Assembly: GCF_019649055.1 (NCBI RefSeq)
Contig: NW_026570234.1
Span: 310,001-374,000 of the forward strand
DNA length: 64,000 bases
Origin: Paramacrobiotus metropolitanus
Taxonomy: Eukaryota > Tardigrada > Eutardigrada > Parachela > Macrobiotidae
Direction of reading: 5' to 3'
In this document: piece after piece, positions 58,498-64,000 of the stretch
Position numbering within the stretch: position 1 is the first letter of the stretch
Layout of the letters: the number at the start of each line of letters is the position of its first letter
Made by a program: the position numbers and the translations under genes
The notes under the pieces: model-generated
Seen by the model: only the letters and a program-made list of their open reading frames with translations
Database searches by the model: none
What the model was told of the DNA's origin: nothing

Positions 58498-59547
58498 GGA
58501 TCAAATTGTTACGTCGCAGCCAACATCAAGTTTTCGTAGATCTTCTGACAAGTCCTAACAATAACATAACAAACTTCAGCGGGTTGTTTGCGACAGTTTG
58601 TGACTGTTTGTGGCAGTTTGTACAAGCCCATCCAACAATTCTTTGACCGCTGTAAGCGCAGCGCATATAAATCGCGCACAGTAATGCAAATACGCATCGT
58701 AGTGTATTGGCAGATATATTTATAAATATTCAACCAATAATAATATATTAGATCACAATTAATCGACCATTATTAGACCAACGTGGAATCAATCATCTTT
58801 AGCCCGGGCATGTTGCAATCAGTAATTTGAAAGTAATATGGATATTAAGTACCACCGCGATATTGTATTGCAAAGCAAAGATAATACTGATACAAAAGCA
58901 TAAAATTAATATAAATCATGATGGCAATAAATAATGCTAAACATATTACGTTGTATATCACAGATACAGTAACTGCAACACATGCAGATTTGTTGCTTAT
59001 TTACGCTGAATACGCAGACCCATGTGGCGTGACGTGTCGAAGCACATTAAATGGCTCAAGCCCACGTTTCTTTAAATTCCCGCTTACAGCGGTCAAAGAA
59101 TTGTTGGATGGGCTTGTAGTTTGTACCAAGCTGTTTGTCAGTTTGTGGTAGTAAACTGTAAACATCAAAAACCCAACAGACCAGTCTGAATGGTGGTCCG
59201 GAAGTGTACCGAACCACCCAGGGTGGTAAGCGTAATGTCCACAAAGTCACTATTTATCAGGCACCTCGCTGGTCCACGCCTAAGTCTTCGCCACTCCACG
59301 CTACATTTCCATTTCTCCCGAGTAGATGAAAAAATTTGAAAAACAAAATTTCAAACTTTGCTTGGACGAATAAGTTATACAGTAACTCACTGTAACTGTA
59401 AAAGTGATACCAAGTACATCGAAGGATGTATTGTTTTTGGTTTTCTACGTAGTGCTTCGGAAGCACAATCTATTTCTAATGTTATTATCAGCCCTAAAAA
59501 CTCGAATTACTTACCTTTACATGTTCATCACGTACTGATGCTTAGGA
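58498..59547. promoter_or_regulatory. Divergent upstream region THUMPD3 / STX18, with a TIR element inside
   Basis: 1.05 kb between two divergent genes. About half of it is TIR element copy 2. No TATA box that I trust. Confidence 0.4.
58621..59118. mobile_element. TIR element, copy 2 (498 bp)
   Basis: Terminal inverted repeats of about 38 bp (TACAAGCCCATCCAACAATT at the start, inverse at the end). AGTTTGT flanks both sides, a possible 7-8 bp target duplication overlapping the TIR tip. Sequence between is shared with copy 1. No coding capacity for transposase. Confidence 0.85.
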
Positions 59548-62036
59548 ATGGATATTTCCGCTACATTTCGGGGTCTCTGTAAAGCCCGAAAATCGTTGGA
59601 GCAGCATCTGCAGAATGGATCTGATATGGGAAGTGGGAATATTCATCGGAAAAAGGCACCCGACACGGCTGGTGTCAAACGCGAGACATCGCCATTTCAA
59701 AAGCATGCCATTGAAATAGTAAGTTTATGTTGTACTTGTAGCTGTTACAGCGTGGCTGGATGAATTGCATATCAAACTGGACCACACGACTACACGTAGT
59801 CTTCAGCTTTGTTCTTTGCAAATGCTTCCGAAATAACAGAAAGTTTTACGAAACGTAATAATTTGTAAGCTTTCACCTTCATATTTTGTTTCAGTTAAAT
59901 CTCTTGGCACAAGCCCGAGATTACATCTTAGCACATAGAAAAGAATATCTGGATTTCGGTGAGTTGTGACTTATGATTCTGGAATGCGCACACTTCTTAA
60001 TTTATTAATATCCTCTGCAGAGGTGGGATCGGAATCTAAGCGCGTGGATCTTGAAACAGAAGCCTTACGACAACTGGAATGTTGCTCTGATCATCTTGTG
60101 TCCTTACAAAAAGATGGTAAATTGCAAATATTGCACTCCGTAGCTATTTGTTAACACGTAGTGTTGTTTAGCCGTTTTGGATCGCCGTTCGTAACATTTT
60201 GTAAGTTTTGTTTTTTTTTGCCTGACTTCTCAGTTTATAGGCTCCACAATGTGGCGAACTGGCGCTGGCTTACTTAAATTTGTTATAATAATTTACCGTT
60301 ATACATTTATAATAGATAACAAATAGTACCTACCATTTTTCCGAAACGTATTTGACGTTTGTGTAAATTTATTCGAACTGATTTTAACACAGTTATTTGA
60401 TAGTGGAACACAATCGAGTTCAAGTGAAACAACACAGAAGCGCTGTGGTCACCATCCTAAAGAACTATATGACAAGTAAGTAGTTAGCGTATGCTGGCTT
60501 AGTTGTAGAAGCTCAGTTTTTAACTGTTGTTGTTTAAGCTGTGTGTTTTATTGGAAATCGATCATAAAGCAAGCAACTGTGGATATCCACAGACCATTAT
60601 TTATTCCAACTGTTCCGTATTTTGTTTTCCGGTTTTACTTAAATTTTTGCAAATGATTCGACTTCGAAATTTTTGCAAATGAATCTCCAGTTTCGCTAGA
60701 CATGCCACACCGCATCGCCGTAATCCTTAGCAGCGATGTGGGATATAATACCAATTTAATTTTTGAATATTTTTATTTGTATTTGTTGGATCGTAAAATA
60801 CTTGTGTAAATATTTGAACGAATTTTGTGATCTGTTGCAGCGGTATCTAAACTTCTTACTGATCAACAGGAGTTACGGGTCAATCGAGCACTGGAACATG
60901 CGAAGCTGTAAGCAAAGGGTTTTCGTCTACAAAAGAACATTCATAATATTCGTCATTATCTGCAGTGTAGTCTGTAATTAACTTCAGTTCAAAACTGGAA
61001 AGCATGGGTACGAAAAGAGTGCCGAAAAATCGCCCGGACCGTGATGGGAAACGACTTAGGAACGATGGAAACGACTCAAATGGTAAAGCGTCGTTATAAC
61101 AGTGGATATACTCATAATAGCGTATTTATTTGAAAGAGTTGACTGTAATTTGCAGGCCATGCTCACCATGTAATGCTCGAAGAGGATCAGTTACACTCTG
61201 CTCCCACCAAGGAAATATTTTCCGCCGATGAGCTGCAAATGGTTGGTTCATTATGGTGAATCTTAGTGCCCAAAACGTTAACTTTTTCCTAGCATATCAG
61301 ATTGTATTTTGTTGTGGTGATGATTCTATTACTTTAAAATACCGCAAAAACATTCTTTTTATGCAGTTTGAAAATGAAAACGCCAGTTTATACCAAGAAC
61401 TCAGTGGAATGCAGGACGAAATTAAGTATGCACGATGTTCGATTCAGATCATGTAGTGTTACTACGAGTACTGTGTATAAATTGTTAGCAATCGTTTCTA
61501 TTTGGATTTCAGACGTATAGAGAATCAAATGAATGAAATCTCAAAGCTGCAGAACATTTTCACCGAAAATGTGCTCGTACAAGTGAGTTTTATTGTTTTT
61601 TATTGCGACAGATTTCCACGATGCAAATTGCAGCTGTCGTATGTGATGCGCTTTTTTGTATGCAGGAACAGCAAATTGACGACGTTGCTGCGACTGCTGT
61701 TAGTACGACGGAAAACATAAAAGCTGGAAATATTGACATTCGAGAGGTAAGCAAAGCGGTTGCAGAATGGATGATCGTTTTGTGATTACGAATTGTTGGT
61801 GATTTTGAGGAATGGGCTTCCGGTGCAGTAGTTGTGTGAGCTTTCTCCAGCATCTCTTGGAGCTACCGGACATACCTCTTAATAGTAAAAAGCTAAATTT
61901 ACTGTCATAGTAATAATTGATGCATTCTCATTTTGGGTAGGCCATCCAAAAAACGGCTTCTTTCCGGGCGTGGATTTTGTTCGTCGTATTGGTACTGTCG
62001 TTCACTCTTCTTTTCCTGGATTGGTACAACGACTGA
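59548..62036 (+). CDS. STX18: Syntaxin-18 (ER Qa-SNARE)
   Basis: Eleven exons join in phase: 59548-59718, 59895-59958, 60021-60116, 60414-60475, 60841-60907, 60988-61082, 61156-61241, 61367-61425, 61513-61582, 61666-61746 and 61941-62036. Syntaxin-18 drives Golgi-to-ER retrograde fusion with Use1, Sec20 and the NRZ tether. Recognised blocks: MDISATFR start, ARDYILAHRKEYLDF, VKQHRSAVV, LLTDQQELRVNRALEHAKLSKLE. The SNARE region then follows: ISKLQNIFTENVLVQ joined to EQQIDDVAATAVSTTENIKAGN, DIREAI. It ends with a single C-terminal membrane anchor (WILFVVLVLSFTLLFLDWYND, in two pieces). About 315 residues, near the family length. The linker between the N-terminal helices and SNARE is shorter and less acidic than in vertebrates. 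Confidence 0.93.
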
Positions 62037-62343
62037 GCCTTTTTGCCTTGAAAAAAGCGGAGTCTATCGGAGCCTTCCACGAGAGATGATGATGCCTTCC
62101 ACGAAAAATTGATTGAGTTTTGTGTTGCTACAGGCGTTACGATTATAGCGCCAGGTTTTATTTAACTCTGTGATATTTGCCGGTTTTTTATACTGCTCTG
62201 CAGACTACTATAAGCAAAGAAAAAGCTTGAAAAATTAAACAGCTGGGAGTGTCTGGCAGTCATCATTAAATGCGTACATAAATTTTGCACGAACAGGGTG
62301 GCGATGGTTATTTGAATAACAGTGACGCGGTTAAGTGATTAAA

Positions 62344-62520
62344 ATTAAGGAAGCTGGTTACGGATCTTTTGGGAAAGATATTGATTTGGGACCTGCTCAC
62401 GTTCAGTTTGCCATGTGTTGCCATTTCAATGCCGAAATGACTGGGTGTGGATCGCCGCAATGTAAAGACGTTCATCAAAGCCATTTGGGATTTCTAATTG
62501 ACAGTTATTTATCTGATTAA
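62344..62520 (+). pseudogene. Possible exon or gene fragment with a CCCH-like finger
   Basis: An open stretch ends in TAA at 62520 and includes CHFNAEMTGCGSPQCKDVH, a C-x8-C-x4-C-x3-H pattern like the short putative zinc finger found near the C-terminus of ZFC3H1-type RNA exosome adaptors. It is preceded by GYGSFGKDIDLGPAHVQ. There is no ATG in frame. A weak AATTAAG acceptor precedes it. No partner exons were found between STX18 and here. It could be a terminal exon of a gene whose other parts I cannot see, or a decayed fragment. Confidence 0.35.
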
Positions 62521-64000
62521 GGGCCATATACAGGTTACGCAAGGCTAGGATTAGGCTTCTCTGGCAACGTTTCGCATCGGTCCCGCTGACAAGAGAGATG
62601 TCAGCTACACCGCGCTAATTGTTACTTAACGTGTTACAACGTTTTTCATACAATTTCTGTTTGTAGACACATGAATAGTTTAGTACGGGCTTTTGATGTC
62701 TTTTATTCGGCATCAATGGCCAATCAAATTATTAATTTATTCTGCATATGCAGTTGGGTTGACAGGTGCAGAAGAAACTGAAACAGTGACCAAGCTGTGA
62801 CCTTTCAATTAAATGGCAGCGCGCTGTAAATTTTTTTTCATTCACGAACACTTATCAGTACGTATCTTTTTGTTGATTGACTTTCCAAAGATTAAATTAC
62901 GCTTCCATGTGAATATTGTGTGCAGACAGCCGTTTATACTGTATATTGTATATGTGCGAAACAATCACTGGTATGCAGCTTGTTATAACCGATAATTATG
63001 TTGATAAATCGATTTATGTTCAAGACGGTAATTCCAATGGTTCATTGGTATGCCGATTGTTTGTTGTCTTTTGCAGATGCGCGACGGAAGAGCTTCGATC
63101 GATAAAATAAGTAGCATACTTTTTCTGATAGTAATCTTGCATCATTCACAATAATTAGCGGTCTCATTGGAAATTATCAATTATCAAAGGATAAGATAGT
63201 TAAGATTTCTCATGACAAGGGTACGACCGACCACCGCCATGCAGACATGCCCAGAATAACTAATAACGGTTGTATTCCTGGGAAGAAGTCGCTGCCGTAT
63301 GACTCAAGATGCCGGATTTATTAGTCCAGGAATGCGAAGAATGCGACTGGAATTATTTACTTCAACGATTCTGCTACTAAAAGGGATCGGAACAGCTCAT
63401 CGTCAGTGAATCAAATTAGCACCTAACCGAAGTGACAAGTAGTATTTTGTTTGCCTAAATGGCAATTGATGAAACAGATTATACAATTCAATAATTAACC
63501 GACACTATGTATACTGTCTCTGAGCAATGTTGTACTTTGCTCGCCAATGGATAACGACCTGGTGGGATCAGACACAAGAATTTTGTTTAGTGTACTGGTA
63601 TTCAGGCGTTATGTTCATTCATTTGCAGGACAAAGGTCAGTTTGGGTTTAGCGATGTACAGTACTCGTACGCGAATAACAACAACTGAACAACACAATGA
63701 TTATTATTATCCTGACGGCGCTCACCACCGGCTCATCCCGAAGCATGTATAAGAATATTAAGCGCTTGTTTCACTGGCTGACCGTTGGTGGTAGCGCACG
63801 TTAATCTAATTAGACCTTTTAATGTTTACTCATTCATTCACGGTGTGAGCTGATTAGTACCACCAAAGAAGAATGACTGTTTACATCTTCAGTGCAATTA
63901 GCATACGTTTGTCGATTGCTGATTAAGCATGAACTCGAAAAAAATGCTTGGATAATCTGGCGTCTTATTGTTACACGTGCATAATCTTCGCATATCTCAC
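62521..64000. other. Gene-free end of window
   Basis: 1.5 kb with no supported gene, RNA gene or transposon end on either strand. Confidence 0.4.

Overview
The window is nuclear DNA of a compact, AT-rich animal genome. Genes are split by short GT-AG introns (mostly about 50-500 bp), and the families are animal ones: HHEX homeobox, TM2D2, ING-type PHD protein, syntaxin-18, DMAP1, AAR2, ribosomal protein L13a and lysosomal beta-glucuronidase. A small-genome invertebrate such as a tardigrade would fit, but species cannot be fixed from this sequence. I joined exons by hand using splice sites, phase and family knowledge.

Layout. 0-17 kb: 5' part of a proline-rich PPxY protein (-); a predicted secreted LigB-type extradiol dioxygenase (+); a 1.1 kb Mutator-like transposon carrying a Ulp1-like cysteine peptidase; AAR2 (+); a 13-exon beta-glucuronidase (+); a 140-aa coiled-coil protein (-); uroporphyrinogen-III synthase (-); NMNAT (-). 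17-31 kb: ING-family PHD protein (+); ZCCHC2/14-like zinc-knuckle protein (-); RPRD2-like CID protein (+); a complete 7-exon urease accessory protein UreD (-). 31-38 kb is a repeat island: a non-autonomous LTR retrotransposon with 376-bp LTRs and a 4-bp target duplication, a 742-bp hAT element nested inside one LTR, tandem repeats, and a Helitron-like 3' terminus. 38-43 kb: RPL13A (+), foldback and TIR elements, TM2D2 (+). 43-52 kb: HHEX (+) between gene-free stretches of about 4.6 and 2.1 kb. 52-62 kb: an unrecognised secreted Gln/Pro/Met-rich protein (+), DMAP1 (-), a palindromic TA-flanked MITE, THUMPD3 (-), a second copy of the TIR element, syntaxin-18 (+). 62-64 kb: almost empty apart from a CCCH-like fragment.

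The genes are mostly unrelated housekeeping functions (splicing, translation, haem and NAD synthesis, tRNA methylation, ER SNARE, chromatin). They do not form an operon-like pathway, but many lie head to head over 0.8-1.7 kb. The less expected items are UreD without urease in view, the secreted N-glycosylation-rich dioxygenase, and the transposons carrying protease domains (Ulp1-like in the MULE; retropepsin with a Tyr/Gly/acidic repeat tail in the LTR element).
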